This document shows, one piece after another, positions 12,015-26,879 of a stretch of DNA of 64,000 bases (positions are counted from its first letter, which is position 1; each line of letters starts with the position of its first letter). The translations under genes were made by a program, and so were the position numbers. The stretch is from Diphasiastrum complanatum (lineage: Eukaryota; Streptophyta; Lycopodiopsida; Lycopodiales; Lycopodiaceae): NCBI GenBank assembly GCA_029204225.1, contig CM055094.1:71667884-71731883 (forward strand), given 5' to 3'. The notes beneath the pieces were generated by a model. That model was not told the DNA's origin. It searched no databases and saw nothing but the letters and a program-made list of their open reading frames with translations.

Positions 12015-14275
12015 TAGAAGGTGAAGTAGGTATGCACGATCCGATGGATCTATGGGATAGCGTCTTGGACGAGACTTACATGTGGGATTCATGATGGAAT
12101 CAGGAAGCTGCAAACGATAATGGGCATAGCGTGAAGCTTTGAGAGCCAGCTCTAGGTTGGAGAGCTAATGGAGATCGCGCAGGGTGTGATCAGAGGGCAA
12201 GCACCATGACGAATGTTTTGCTATCAATCTACTGCAGGAGACACTGATGGCGAGGACTTCATGGTGTGTCCATTTGGGAGTATAGAATGGCACTACAGCA
12301 GGGGGCCAGTCATTGGCATTGGCATCGATTGGGAGGCATCTACCATCATGGGCGTGGATAAGCTACCTATAGCTTTCATGAAGTTGGTTGTATTTGCAAG
12401 AGTCTAGGCTTGGCACAGGTGCTGGAATTTCCATGGTGCAGATTCTCAGTTGGTGATATCAGGGATAAGCCTAGAGGAAGTCACTTAGAGCCATATACCT
12501 CAATATAATCAGGGAGACAATGGTCTCAGGATCCCATGAGCGGCGACTCATGGATGAGCTTGTATTGGCATGATGTCGGGTGGCACATAGCCAGGGAGAG
12601 CGAGCGACACTGCTAGGAGCCAGGTGCAGTAGGTGATGCTTTGGAGTTTGACTTGTCTAGTAGGATGGTGACGAGGATCAGATACATCATGTGAGCATAG
12701 TATGTGGATGACGAGTCCATTGGGGTGGCACTCAGGGAAATGCTACAGTTGCTTAGGTATGATATGTCATTTGGTGTATGGACGATGTTCTTCAGCAAGT
12801 GCATCATGTGTGATGACCTAGGGACGTGTCATGTCTACTTGGAGGTAGGTGGCATGGAGTGTACCTAGTGGTGGTACATATTCCGAGGGCATGGAGTGCA
12901 TTACGGGGTGATGTAGATCCAGCATGACCATAGTTGTGAGCCAATAAGGATGGAGATGGTTGCTCAGGGAGTGACAACTGATACTTTGCCGAGTGATCAG
13001 GTGAGCTGCATGGTTATATTCACAATTGTCTCCAGGTTGCATCACAAGTTGTTACTATCCATCATTATTTGGTAAGCAGGATGCAGCTTTTGGTTAGATC
13101 CAGTTGGAGTCTAGTTGCACTACAAGAGTACAGATTCTTGGGGAGCTATCAGCAGGTAATGGATACTCGGTGATCAGATGGTACACGCTATAGGGTTCTG
13201 GAGCTATCCTACCTGATATGCTATGGATCGTGGGTGAGTTGTTCATCACGATAGTGGATCTAGTTTGCATTCGCTTTGGTTTGGATTGACATGATGAATG
13301 TGTGGTGAGATAGGCTCCTTGGTGGGAGGCCTATGTACTGGTCAAATCAACGTGAAGCATGGGAAGTTGAGCCTGCATGAGATGTAGGAGAGGCAAATAA
13401 TCATCAGTATCTCTGGGAGATGGGCGAGCTACTCAAGTATAGCCTATGGTGAGGTTTTGTGTACATTCATTCATTGAGTCCTTGGTAGACTCTTGTGCTT
13501 GGAGCCTGGGAAATGGATGGGGATCAGCTTTCAGGACTTATTGGACAGTTTGATATGCTTGGACATGTGGGCATCTTGGTTACAGGTGCAGGCCATGGTC
13601 GAGGACCTGATTTGATGACCAGTGGTGTAGCATCAGATATAGAGGTGGCACATGTATTGGTACGACATGATACCATTTATGGACAGGCCTTGGTCATGTA
13701 TTTGATGCTTTATCATTCGTGTTGGTTTGCATGAGTGTGTGTGGGCTTGCATGTTACCTTCTCAAAGAGGGTCTAGATTGTGCATTTGCTATGTTTGAAG
13801 CAAAGTAATTATTTGGTATGCTCATTGACTTGTCATTATGTCTACTAGTTGTTTATCCGGTGAGAGTATAGTCTTATGCTAGTAGTAAGATTTCCTCAGG
13901 TTGAGCCTCAGTCACTCATTTATGTCAGCTTTACAGGTTTGTGCTTGTAAGTGTCTGATAGGATGTCAGCCTAGCTAGATGGAGGATGTAAGTCTCATTG
14001 TGGCAGTGAGATTTTCTTAGTTTGAGCCATGTCGCTCATATGGTCCACTTGTGTTCAAGTCGGATTGGGAATGAGTCAGTTGGTCAATGATAGACTCTCT
14101 GTCTGAGCATTGTGTTTACATGATACTTTGTGAGTCAAACCTGGTGGTTTGTTGGTGTGCTTGAGTGTGAGTCAAGTACAGGGTAGCAGAGATATGCATA
14201 ACATCCTTTGGATACTCCAGACATTGCTACAACTTATTGTTTTTCACTCTTATCACATTTGAGCTTAAGGGAGAA
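12015..14275 (+). other. Internal region of the non-coding element
   Basis: About 2.26 kb, richer in G than its surroundings, ending in purine tract AAGGGAGAA (14267-14275). Short open frames at 12213-12407 and 13495-13734 show no gag, protease, integrase or RT motif and I do not believe they are genes. The base composition differs visibly from the flanking AT-rich DNA. Confidence 0.7.
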
Positions 14276-14749
14276 AGTTAGAAATCAGTTTTGATCAAAT
14301 TCATTATTATAAGATTCAAAATTTGTGATACTGTAATAAATGTATAGTTAGCCAGTTTATAATTTTCAGTAGTGACCGGGACGTGACCCATTATTGACTT
14401 ATCAGTCCCGGGCACTCGTCCCGTAGATGGCTACTTGGGTTAGTTGAGGAGCCACACATAGGAAAAATTAGCCTATACAAAGTTATATACAATATACGCT
14501 ATACTCGAGGGCATGTCACGAGTTTGTCGGTCGAATTTGACCATATAAGGCCCAACCTTAGTTTGGCAGGTGGTAGGCCAGGTTTAGGACACATGTCTTT
14601 TTCATGCAAGTTGTGTTTCCTATATGTACAATGTCCTTTGTAATATACATAGCTTTTGTTGTGCCATCTTTGAGAGCTTGTGAGGAGTGTCTATGGTGAT
14701 TGATTGATGTGATCTGCATACTGCACTAGATCCTAATAGGATTTTAAGA
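14276..14749 (+). repeat. 3' LTR of the non-coding element (474 bp)
   Basis: It matches 11541-12003 along its length with scattered substitutions and small indels, for example ATTTTAAGA at the end in place of ATTTCAACA. The divergence indicates an old insertion. Confidence 0.87.
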
Positions 14750-15239
14750 ACAACAACCACTTGGGTTCGTACTAATTGTTTGTCTAGTTTAAAATGTATT
14801 GTAGAAACATGTCTATCAATTTTTTTTCAATTTGGAGTTATGTAGAGATAGATATGTGGATCTGAAGTTACTCATGTCAAGTGCTAAAAAGTATTGAAAA
14901 TTATTGAAAGGTGCTAGAACATTTCAGCTCTTTTGGAGGTGCTTCTTACAGCCCTTTATTTGGCTATCTACTTTCAAAAATCCTTTATGACCATAGAAAC
15001 ATGTCTATAGAAAGAAATTTATATTTGGAGTCCTATAGAGAGATATATGTGCACCTAAAGTTGCCCATATGAAGTGCTGCAAATTGAAGATTTTTTAGGG
15101 GAAAATTGCCATCAATTGAGAGAAAAAAATTTAAAGTCTTCCAATAACACAATGAAGAGTCAAGTCTAGTTTTGCATACAATTGAAAGATTCAAATTTCA
15201 ATCATTTCATGACATGTTATGTCTTGTCAAGTGACCAAG
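14750..15239. other. Unassigned sequence
   Basis: It holds two similar short blocks (near 14800-14880 and 14990-15080: AAACATGTCTAT, then GGAGT..TA.AGAGA.ATAT, then CC.CATATGAAGTGCT-like) that look like a degenerate internal duplication, possibly old LTR sequence. No gene seen. Confidence 0.4.
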
Positions 15240-15680
15240 GGTTTTATGTGCACTTTTGTGCGCATGTGCACAAAAATGTGCTAAAAACAACTCTAGTGAT
15301 CAAAGAAGATTTGTCGACTAACTTTGATATGAAAAATTTAGGACTTGTGCCTTGGAATAGAGATTTGGCAAAAGAGAAAAGGTATTGCACTCACTCAAGC
15401 TAAGTACGTGACTAAGATGCTTGAATGCTTTAGAATGAGTGATAGCAAATCAATTTCTACCCCTATTGAAATTGGTAAGAAGCTATCAAGTGAGGATAAA
15501 AGTGAGCTAGTGGATGCAACATTGTTTCGTCAAATAGTTTGGTGTTTGATTTACCTCACACTACGAGTCCTGACATTGGCTATCTTGTCAGTCTAGTGAG
15601 TCAACACCTAAAGAGATACATTGGAATGCTGAGAAAAGAATCCTTCTCTATGTTAAGGGCACAGTTGTGAAAATATGGCA
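15240..15680 (+). pseudogene. Copia RT C-terminus / RNase H junction fragment
   Basis: In two frames it reads FDMKNLGLVPWNRDLAKEK, then KGIALTQAKYVTKMLECFRM, SISTPIEIGKKLSSEDKSEL, VDATLFRQIVWCLIYLTLRV. This is the copia connection between RT and RNase H (normally FDMKDLG..LGIE..., YRQIVGSLIYLT.TRPDI). A frameshift lies near 15360. The first about 150 bp recur at 26725-26879, where the LTR of element B interrupts them. Different subfamily from A. Confidence 0.85.
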
Positions 15681-16025
15681 AAATCTAGCTTTGTTATTTT
15701 GCAATTCTTGTTTGTGAGAAAAACTCACATGTGTGGAGCATGTTCCCACATGTCAAAAGTAGACAAATATATCTTAGTTATGTTGAGTTAGGGGTACTGA
15801 AGTTTCTAGTAGAGATCTAGCCAAGTGTTTGATGTTGATTGAGAGGCCATTTTTGGCATAAGAGACAAAATAGACAAATACACATGTAAAGACTTGATTT
15901 GGCCAAAAGTAGAAAGTGATGTAGCTCGAGTTAGGTTAGGCTATTTACACTTAGTTTCTTTCTAGTTCTCCATATCCTATGGTTGATAGTTGGTTAATAT
16001 CGTGGTGTAGACTGTGCAAATCGAT
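15681..16025. other. Unassigned sequence left of the palindrome
   Basis: No open frame with recognisable motifs and no match noticed elsewhere in the window. Confidence 0.4.
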
Positions 16026-16389
16026 CTTTATCACAATTGACATGAGTGGGGACGCTTGGTCAGTGCATGAGTGACACGACTCGGGGACGGTCCTCCTACT
16101 CACTTGCCAATGTGTCAGGGTACTTCCAAGTGACAAGTGTCAATTGTGTGTGGGGCTTGCCATGTGTCGACGTTAGAAAAGGGTCAAGGTTAAGTGGGTG
16201 CTTGAGGATTGTATATAAATGAGCCTACAAAGAGGCATTTCTCATCATAATCCATGTAGCAGGTGGCTGGGAAGAGACTTCGCAGTAGTGCTCCTAGATG
16301 AGAAGAATCAAGCCATGCAACAGTGGACTTGCCTCAAGCAAGACAATTGGTCGGTCCAAGAATAAGCTAATCGGTATAGAGAGGCGTTG

Positions 16390-17325
16390 CTAAGGATTGT
16401 TGAAGATGTGCCTATGTATTTACAGGTGTTCTATTTCATTGAAGGACTCAGGGAGAGTTTGTGACCTTTTGTCTGAAAGGAGCAAACACACACTATTCAG
16501 AATGACATTGACCAGATGGCTCGTTATTATGAAGATGGGAAGAAGTCCCATGAACCTGCTACGGGAACCTCGAGTGGTCAAAGCTAAGGGGGCCAAATTC
16601 CTTGGGGGCGCAAATTCAAGAAGTTCAAAGGCCAATGGCAAGGGCAAGGACGAGGGCAAGCTCCAAGTGGCCAAAAGGGTAAAGGGGTTGGTGCTCCAAA
16701 AGGCAAAGGGTTATATGGGCAGCCTAATGTCTAAGGGGTTCAATGCTCTATGTTGTCGCCACAAGACCAAGGGAGGGCAAAAAGAGAAAATTTGTGCTTT
16801 GAATGCTTGGGACAACATCGACAGAAGGAATGTCCACGAAACCTGATGAGAACCACTTATAGTCTTTAAGTAGAGCAGCAACATCAACCAATGGAAGTGG
16901 AAGAGATCTTGCCATAAGCTAATCCTGATGTTCCTTGTCTGATGAATGTTTTTGTGGTGCCGAAGGTAGACAGGACTCCTCTAGTGATGTTATCGAAAGC
17001 GGAGCAACATGGGTATCAGTTTCCTGACACTTCTTTGATAGTTATGCGTGGACAACTTTGTGGTAGAAGTATTTGAGTTCTATTTGACACTAGGTCCTTT
17101 TATAATGTCATAAATTCAAATCTTGTTAAGAAGTTAAAAGTGAACACACAGCCATCCCAATACCAATACACAGTTGAGATGGCTGATGGAAAGTGTACAG
17201 AGATTTGGGACACAAGGGTTGTGAGCATGCCTTTAACTATTCAGAGTTATTTTGAGGAGTTGGATTTTGAGATAACTCGTTTGGTGCACTTTGATGTCAT
17301 TTTGGGATGTCTTAAATCTGAATAG
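16390..17325 (+). pseudogene. Degenerate Ty3/gypsy gag and protease (left palindrome arm)
   Basis: A Lys-rich gag tail (about 16570-16720) is followed, in another frame, by a defective zinc knuckle CFECLGQHRQKEC (about 16797-16835), with only three residues between Cys2 and His. Next comes a protease region with VEEI, then FDTRSFYNVINSNLV (about 17081-17124), where the usual DSG/DTG is DTR. It continues through YTVEMADGK to FDVILGCLKSE and stop at 17325. Several frameshifts and an amber codon are present. It stops where the gypsy piece at 5569 starts in the protein. Confidence 0.78.
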
Positions 17326-17398
17326 TTAAAGGCATGCTCATAACCCTTGTGTCCGAAATCTGTGTACCCTTTCCATCAGCCATCTCAACTGCGTATTG

Positions 17399-18150
17399 CT
17401 ACTTGGATGGCTGTGTGTTCACTTTTAACTTATTAACAAGATTTGAATTTATGACATTATAAAAGGACCTAGTGTCAAATAGAACTAAAATACTCCTACC
17501 ACAAAGTTGTCCACACATAACTATCAAAGAAGTGTCAGGAAACTGATACCCATGTTGCTCTGCTTTCGATAACATCACTAAAAGAGCCCTTTCTACCTTC
17601 GGCACCACAAAAACATTCATCAAACAAGGAACATCAGGATTAGCTTCTGGAAAGATCTCTTCCACTTCCATTGGTTGATGTTGATGCTCTACTTAAAGAC
17701 TATAAGTGGTTCTCATCTAGTTTCGTGGACATTCCTTCCACAGATGTTGTCCCAATCATTCAAAGCATAAAGTTTCTCTTTTTGCCCTCTCTTGGTCTTG
17801 TGGCGACAACATACAGCATTGACCCCCTTGGACATTAGACTACGCATACAACCCTTTGCCTTTTGGAGCACCAACCCCTTTACCCTTTTGGCCACTTGGA
17901 GCTTGCCCTTGTCCTTGCCCTTGATGTTGGCCTTTGAACTTGAATTTGCGCCCCTAAGGCATTTGGCCCCCTTAGCCTTGACCACTCAAGGTTCCCGTAG
18001 TAGGTTCATGGGACTTCTTCCCATCTTCATAATAACGAGCCATCTGAAATGCATCCTGAACAGTGTTTGTTTGCTCCTTTCAGACAAAAGGCCACAAACT
18101 CTCCCTGAGTGCTTCAATGAAATAGAACACTGTAATACATAGGCACATCC
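17399..18150 (-). pseudogene. Degenerate Ty3/gypsy gag and protease (right palindrome arm)
   Basis: The mirror image of the left arm. The minus strand reads MEVEEIFPEANPDVPCLMNV, then FDTRSFYNVINSNLVNKL. It shares the DTR active-site change with the left arm, so the defect predates the inverted duplication. The gag tail is at 17985-17713 in another frame. Confidence 0.78.
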
Positions 18151-18519
18151 TCAGCAACGCCTCTCTATACTGATCATCATATTCTTTAACCGACCAATTG
18201 TCTTGCTTGAGGCGGGTCCACTATTGCATGGTTTGATTCTTCTCATCTAGGAGCACTACTACGAAGTCTCCTCCCAGCCACCTGCTACATGGATTATGAT
18301 GAGGAATGCCTCTTTGTAGGCTCACTTATATACAATCCTCAAGCATCCATTTAACCTTGACCCTTTTCTAATGTCGACACATGGCAAGCCCCATACACAA
18401 TTGACACTTGTCACTTGGAAGTACCCTGACACATTGGCAAGTGAGTAGGAGGACCGTCCCCGACCCGTGTCACTCATGCACTAGACCAAGCATCCCCACT
18501 CATGTCAATTGTGATAAAG

Positions 18520-21589
<3,070 letters not shown>

Positions 21590-22258
21590 GCACAATGCAT
21601 ATCATCACTACCTTTAGTGATAACAATTTGTTTCGCATCACGTAAAGATTCACTTTGATTGGAGCTCGGAAGCAAAAGCTGTCTGCAGAAAATGAGAATC
21701 AGGAACATTTTTGGAAGCCACAGAACCATTGGAAATTATCTTTTGAAAACAAGGCAGAAGGAAATCTTGAATATTTGTCACCACGCATAATAACATGTAT
21801 GTGCCTTGAATTCTCCAACCTTTTTGTACCTTGACCACTAGTCTTCTCTTCAGCTGCAGGCTTATGAAGAATTGCAGCTTCTACAAAACTGTAGAAGAAG
21901 TTCCTCGACTCATCCGCCTAAGTATCCTAAAAAAGTCTGTTTTACCATATTTCTCCCACTGCATTCACCAATGTACACCAGGGAACTATAAAGTATTAGT
22001 TTTTTTTTCTCACATATGGGAAATTAAATGCACGTTAAAATAAAAAGAGCCTTCTTCAAACATTTGGAGAGCAATCCGCTTGATAGAGTGACCTTGCTGT
22101 ACAACTCACTATATACAATAAAGCTGACTTTAAATACAGACGACAGAGGGCGATATTAATACCAACAAGATCAAATCTCTGTAATCGAACCATACCAGTG
22201 GCTTCTCAGACTCATAGTCTTCTAAAGGCAGGTTAAGTTCCTTGGTGTGGCCAAGCAT
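21590..22258 (-). pseudogene. Unrecognised host-like gene fragment, copy 1
   Basis: The minus strand begins ATGCTTGG (22258) and reads MLGHTKELNLPLEDYESEKP, then LVWFDYRD, then a 1-base deletion relative to the copy at 32815. Further on are two exon-like stretches. One (about 21900-21835) reads AAILHKPAAEEKTSGQ and is followed by GT. The other (about 21685-21615) follows CTGCAG, reads SFCFRAPIKVNLYVMRNKLL, and is followed by GTAGTG. These look like a spliced gene captured with its introns. I do not recognise the protein. Its 5' neighbour is the copia RT scrap at 22284. Confidence 0.5.
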
Positions 22259-22283
22259 GATTGCCGCTCTGTCATAAATTTCT

Positions 22284-22475
22284 AGTTGCTGCATATAGCT
22301 TCCTCCTCGAGTTCCCCATTAAGGAATGCTAATTTCACATCCATCTGGTGTAGATTCCATCCAAAAATAGCTTCTAATGTGATGATCATGCTAAGCGTAT
22401 TCCACTTAGCTACGAGAGCAGAGAAGTAATCAACAAACTTCAAAGACTGTTCCACACTTTGTGGAAAGTTTGGCC
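22284..22475 (-). pseudogene. Copia reverse transcriptase scrap (second copy)
   Basis: Reads SVEQSLKFVDYFSALVAK, then FGWNLHQMDVKLAFLNGELE on the minus strand. The MDVK around the catalytic Asp is intact here (MDGK in the copy at 11352). It is cut at 22284, where host-like gene sequence begins. Confidence 0.82.
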
Positions 22476-25215
22476 TTGAAAAAAAAAGCAACAAATGTAC
22501 TTGAATAGTCATAAATTAGCAGCTATGTTTTTTTCCATTCCCATGGAATGCATGTGCTAAATGAAGCTTGAGTCTGTTTTTTAGTTCTTTCATCACCAAA
22601 TGAAAAGAAATAAGCACAATAATTGATCAACAACAGCATTCAAACATACAGTATTACTCGACTACCACAATGTAAAAATTACAAAACGACACTTGCAAGC
22701 CACTATTCACTACCTAGTATTCATTGAGAGCTCACTGCCCACAATGAGAAAATCTGCGCAATTGACATAGTTTCATTGGGTTCACTAGTGGAAGAGGGCT
22801 TTTGTGTGAAGAAAGGTAAATATTGCAAAATAAAGAAACATGTAATGGAATCCATGGAATTCTCATATTAGCAACATCTTGAACAAAACTTAACTATGCT
22901 TCCAATTACTTGCATTAGCACTAATAGTACTCGAATATCAACATCTTATATGCTCAACATATTTGAACATTGAGTTTATTGAAAGTCCAAATTATACAAT
23001 AGTTCATATAAGTTCAGTGATATTAGAGTGCAACTAGTGCCAATACATAACAAGCTTTTTTTAAATGCCATTTAACAACTACAAAAAAAGGTGTCACAGA
23101 AATGTATGTTAGAGCCAAAATCTAAACTATTGCATAGCTCTTTAAGTTGTTCACCAACACATAGGAGAGATGAATACAATAAGCCTTATATAAGGAAACT
23201 TACCTCGATATAAGCCACATCGTGCATGCTCCAGATACAGTAGATAGCACTAGAAGCAATCAAGCCCCAATTTTTATATAGTAATTTGTGAGGTGCGTAG
23301 TTCTTCTGCTCATACATGACAATCTTGTGTTCGAATTGTGGAGTGTCTTTGTCAATAGAAGCATCAGCTGAATCTGATACACCATCTTTCCTTATTCATC
23401 TTTCATCGTTTCATCTTTGCACATACTTATGTAGTCTTCATCAACCTTGTGACAACGTTTATGAACAGTTTCCTGTGAATAACAAAAAAAGTTTCAGAAA
23501 TAAAAAGCTACATTTATCAAACAAACACAGCTCATTACTTCGAAATCAATAACCTTCTATCAAGGGAATGTTAGCACTAGATTTTGCAAGATTCTTCAAC
23601 AACTAATGCATAATCTTTATTGCTTCAATGAAAAAAATTGCATAACCAAATTGGTCTTGTGGCTACTACTCAAAATCATCCTTAAAAGAAAGTGACTAGG
23701 ACCATCAATTAGGTCACCTTTGGCAAAGATCTTCAAACTAGCACACAAACCTCATGTGAAAGTCAAGATAAATTTCAGCTGTTAAATTCAAGGAAAATCA
23801 TGTACGGACCATGCTCTCATGCACATACAAATAAACTATTCCAGACTGCGTATGCCCGGCTAGTATAGCAAACTATGCTGCACATTCATTCATACATTCA
23901 AGAATACAATAGAAACCATAATTATAAGAAAAATCATGATATACTGGCATCTGAGACGTGATTGCAAGTAGTGCAACAACATATACGGAAATGAAAAGAC
24001 ATGGCAGTGTGTACGGAAATCTATAGTGGCAGACATTCCATCGACATTAATTTTTAATGCCCTCAATCAAGAGCAGCACAAGAGTTTTTTTAGATCACAA
24101 AACTTTTACCTAAAATCAGTGGTTGCCCTTAAGGACCCATACTGAACATGAATCAAATTCATATCCAATGAAAAGTAAGCAAACTTACTGTTAAAAAATA
24201 GGGTTTGTGAACAACTTAGGATATTTGATAGCAGGCTGAAAACATCAGATTTAAAAGAGTAAGCTTTTTATGAACAGTTGCAACATCTACAATTTAGTAT
24301 GACTTCCAACCTACTTTGACCATTTACCATGTGCATGTTTTCCATGTATAAGGTTAATTCTCATGCATAATAGGAGACTTCAAGCACCCATACCTGGCAT
24401 CTGCAAACCACCACTAGAATCGTGTTTCAAGAAATTATCATCTGAAATCTTAGAATATCACAAGGGAAACTTGATTCTTTGTTGGTTTTTACATATATTT
24501 GTGAAGCCTTGACATTCTTGTGTTTGTGTGCAGCAAGCAAAGGTAATGGATAAATTCAAACTTTGAGACATGGGGCTGAAAATATGACAATTATAAATGT
24601 TTAGAAAAAAGCTCCTGAGAAAGTTTCGACTGGAGAAAAACCTTATGTTGCTCGTGTACAATGTACACGTGTGTAAGCTTTTGCATGCACTAAAGAAAAT
24701 TGGTGAGCACAACCTTGAATGCATTTTCAAGAAGTTTGTAAAAGATATCGTTTGTTTGCTATCAAAAAGTTAGTTCTAACATAATATTGCTCAAGGTAAA
24801 TCAGATTGTCTCTTTATCTTCTCAAGATGGAAAAACTTAAGAAGAAGATATTGACCCTCTTGAACACATGTACCATGTAAATTGATTAGCTCTTAGTAGT
24901 GTAGTGTCTATTGGCTTCTAAAATCATCATTTCCATTGAGGAACCAAAGAAGCTTGTCAAAATGGGGGTTGAAAAGTAAACAGAGATGAATTGAACTGTC
25001 GTGGTGGTAGAAAAAATAAAAATATCACACTTTTATGTTTGTCATGGGTAGTAAAGAATTTTATCTTACATAAAAGATTGTAGATACATGTCGAAGAGGA
25101 TTCTTCTAATTTTCCTATACTGTCTTTTAAAACTCGTGATAGTTACGTGTAAGTTTTAATCCTGTGTTTATTCTAGTTATCAGATGACAGGGGTATGAGG
25201 TTTTGGTTGGTGATT

Positions 25216-25217
<2 letters not shown>

Positions 25218-25267
<50 letters not shown>

Positions 25268-25280
25268 GGAGAGAGAGAGA
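25218..25280. repeat. (TA)n(GA)n microsatellite
   Basis: About 23 TA units followed by GA units; the inverted counterpart of 9866-9918. Confidence 0.95.
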
Positions 25281-25874
25281 TACAATACTCACCACATATA
25301 AAATGAAAGCTTGATACTCACAATTGCAAATTTTTGAAGCATAAGCCTGCATTAAATCACCAAATTCAGGGGATGAAATATGTCATTTGAGTATTCAAAA
25401 GGTGTAGCCTTCATAGTGAGATTGAATTCAGACAAAGTAAAAAAGTTACAATTTAGTGTTTGTAGATAAACCCTTGTTTGTAACAATGAGTTGATGGTGG
25501 CATGCAATAAAGCAAATAGGTGTTTGATGGATAAAGTCTTGCTTGTAACGTTGAGCTGATAGCCCACAATCTTGCGAATCAGGTTTTTCGATGATAAACA
25601 TCTATTTGTAACATTTGAGCTAACGACAAATGGTATTTTATTTTGCTTGGCCCCAAACTATCCTAAGTTGTACATGTAGTACAAAGACCCAACCAAGCTC
25701 AAGTTTTAATTTGTTGTGGAAAAGGGAAATTCTTGCTCCAAACTTGGCTATCTTATTAAGATAGACATAATGTACATTATGATGCTAGTGTAAGTAAATT
25801 GTTGCACATATATAGTAGGAACTTGTTGTACATCAGATTTCACCAACAACATACACTGATGCAATGATTTCATT

Positions 25875-25875
<1 letters not shown>

Positions 25876-25911
<36 letters not shown>
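25876..25911. repeat. (CT)n microsatellite, 36 bp
   Basis: A pure CT run inside an insertion not present in the first copy of the block. Confidence 0.95.
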
Positions 25912-25913
<2 letters not shown>

Positions 25914-25975
25914 ATTTGTGTAATCATTCATGGTGTGGGCAGGCTTTTTTCTCTCTCTTGTATGTCCTTATTTGC

Positions 25976-26724
25976 GAGAGACTAAAGTCTACACCTCAAG
26001 GAAAGAAAAGGAAGTTTCAACCAACTCAACATAACAGCTGTCCACATGTTTCTTGTTTTGACTAACATATTCTCTTGAATGTTGTGAAGGATCCATTGTA
26101 ATTTCAATCCATATTTTCATAGGTAGGGTGCCGATATTGACACTTGACATGAGATTGTAGCAAAGGGAGAACCTTGGTCTCGATGCCCCTTCAGTCCATC
26201 ACTAGTAGTCAAGACTCAAGAGGAACATAGCCACTCACATTATGGGTAGTCAATGGAGGGGACACACACATCTAGAAAAAGGAGGCTCAAAGCTTCTCTA
26301 GTTGAATAATAGTAGTGGGAGATAGTTATTGAGGAACTAGACAAGCTTAGTAGGGCTAGCCAGGCTTTTGGCCAAAGCCAGCCGGTTCCAATGTGTAGTG
26401 AGAGTTTTGGTTTCTTTCAATTTTGTTTTAGAGCTACAACAATAGGCCTTTACCTCTTTGTGCTTATATCAACATTTAAAGGAGCTTGGTTATGCCTAAT
26501 AATCAAGCCCAATTACACATTAGAAATGCCAAAATATCCACTATGGACAAGGAAGAAATTGTGAGGAGTGCACATAGAAGTAGTAGTCAAGAAGGACTGG
26601 CACACAAATCACAAGACACATCATTTTCTCTTGAGAAACTTTGGGTGATTGTGCATTCATAGAGGTAAGCCTTATTACCTTAGCATCAAAGATGTGGAAC
26701 ATTATGTGAAACCAATATGAGTCA
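25976..26724. other. Unassigned sequence
   Basis: No recognisable reading frame or repeat match in the window. It separates the duplicated block from the copia RT fragment. Confidence 0.4.
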
Positions 26725-26879
26725 AATATTGTTTTATGTGCACTTTTGTGCGCACATGCACAAAAATGCGCTAAAAACAACTCTAGTGATCAAAGAAGAT
26801 TTGTCAAGTAGCTTTGATATGACAAATTTAGGACTTGTGCCTTGGAGTAGAGATTTGGCAAAAGAGAAAAGGTATTGCA
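26725..26879 (+). pseudogene. Copia RT/RNase H fragment cut by element B
   Basis: Nearly the same sequence as 15240-15395, including a short palindromic stretch (TGTGCAC...GTGCGCACATGCAC). It reads MTNLGLVPWSRDLAKEKRY in part and stops at 26879, where the LTR of element B starts. The bases TTGCA (26875-26879) are the predicted 5-bp target duplication for B. Confidence 0.8.

Larger units (their letters stand above)
11541..14749 (+). mobile_element. Non-coding LTR retrotransposon (LARD-like), complete
   Basis: Two LTRs (11541-12003 and 14276-14749) flank 2.27 kb without retroviral motifs. A primer site TGGTATCAGAG follows the left LTR and a purine tract AAGGGAGAA precedes the right. Flanking 5-mers GCAAC (11536-11540) and ACAAC (14750-14754) match at 4 of 5 positions, consistent with a decayed target duplication. 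It inserted into the copia RT scrap. It must rely on another element's proteins; with an internal region of only 2.3 kb it falls between TRIM and LARD classes. Confidence 0.88.
16026..18519. repeat. Large inverted repeat, arms of about 1.2 kb, 73-bp loop
   Basis: The left arm 16026-17244 and right arm 17318-18519 are reverse complements with scattered differences and small indels. They begin and end with CTTTATCACAATTG and its complement. The loop is 17245-17317. Each arm holds an LTR-like end (TATATAAATGAGCC near 16213) followed by degenerate gypsy gag and protease. The right arm abuts copia/R1 sequence at 18520. Confidence 0.92.
22284..25975 (-). repeat. Inverted copy of block 9293-11540
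   Basis: The reverse complement of 9293-11540, traced through the RT scrap (22284-22475), the ACACCATCTTTCC region (23380), the GTACACGTG region (24660), the (TA)n tract and the ATTCATGGTGTGGGCAGG segment (25925). It carries insertions near 23260-23370, 23500-24590 and 25750-25915 relative to the first copy, and no LTR insertion at the RT scrap. This copy therefore shows the site before the non-coding LTR element landed in the other. No gene seen except the RT scrap. Confidence 0.78.

Noticed and set aside
12213-13734. Open frames inside the non-coding LTR element (12213-12407, 12613-13045, 13495-13734)
   Set aside because: Short, on both strands, no motifs, and inside an element whose structure is complete without genes.
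16397-16846. 149-codon frame in the left palindrome arm as a new protein
   Set aside because: It is the gypsy gag tail read one base out of frame; the knuckle appears only in the neighbouring frame.
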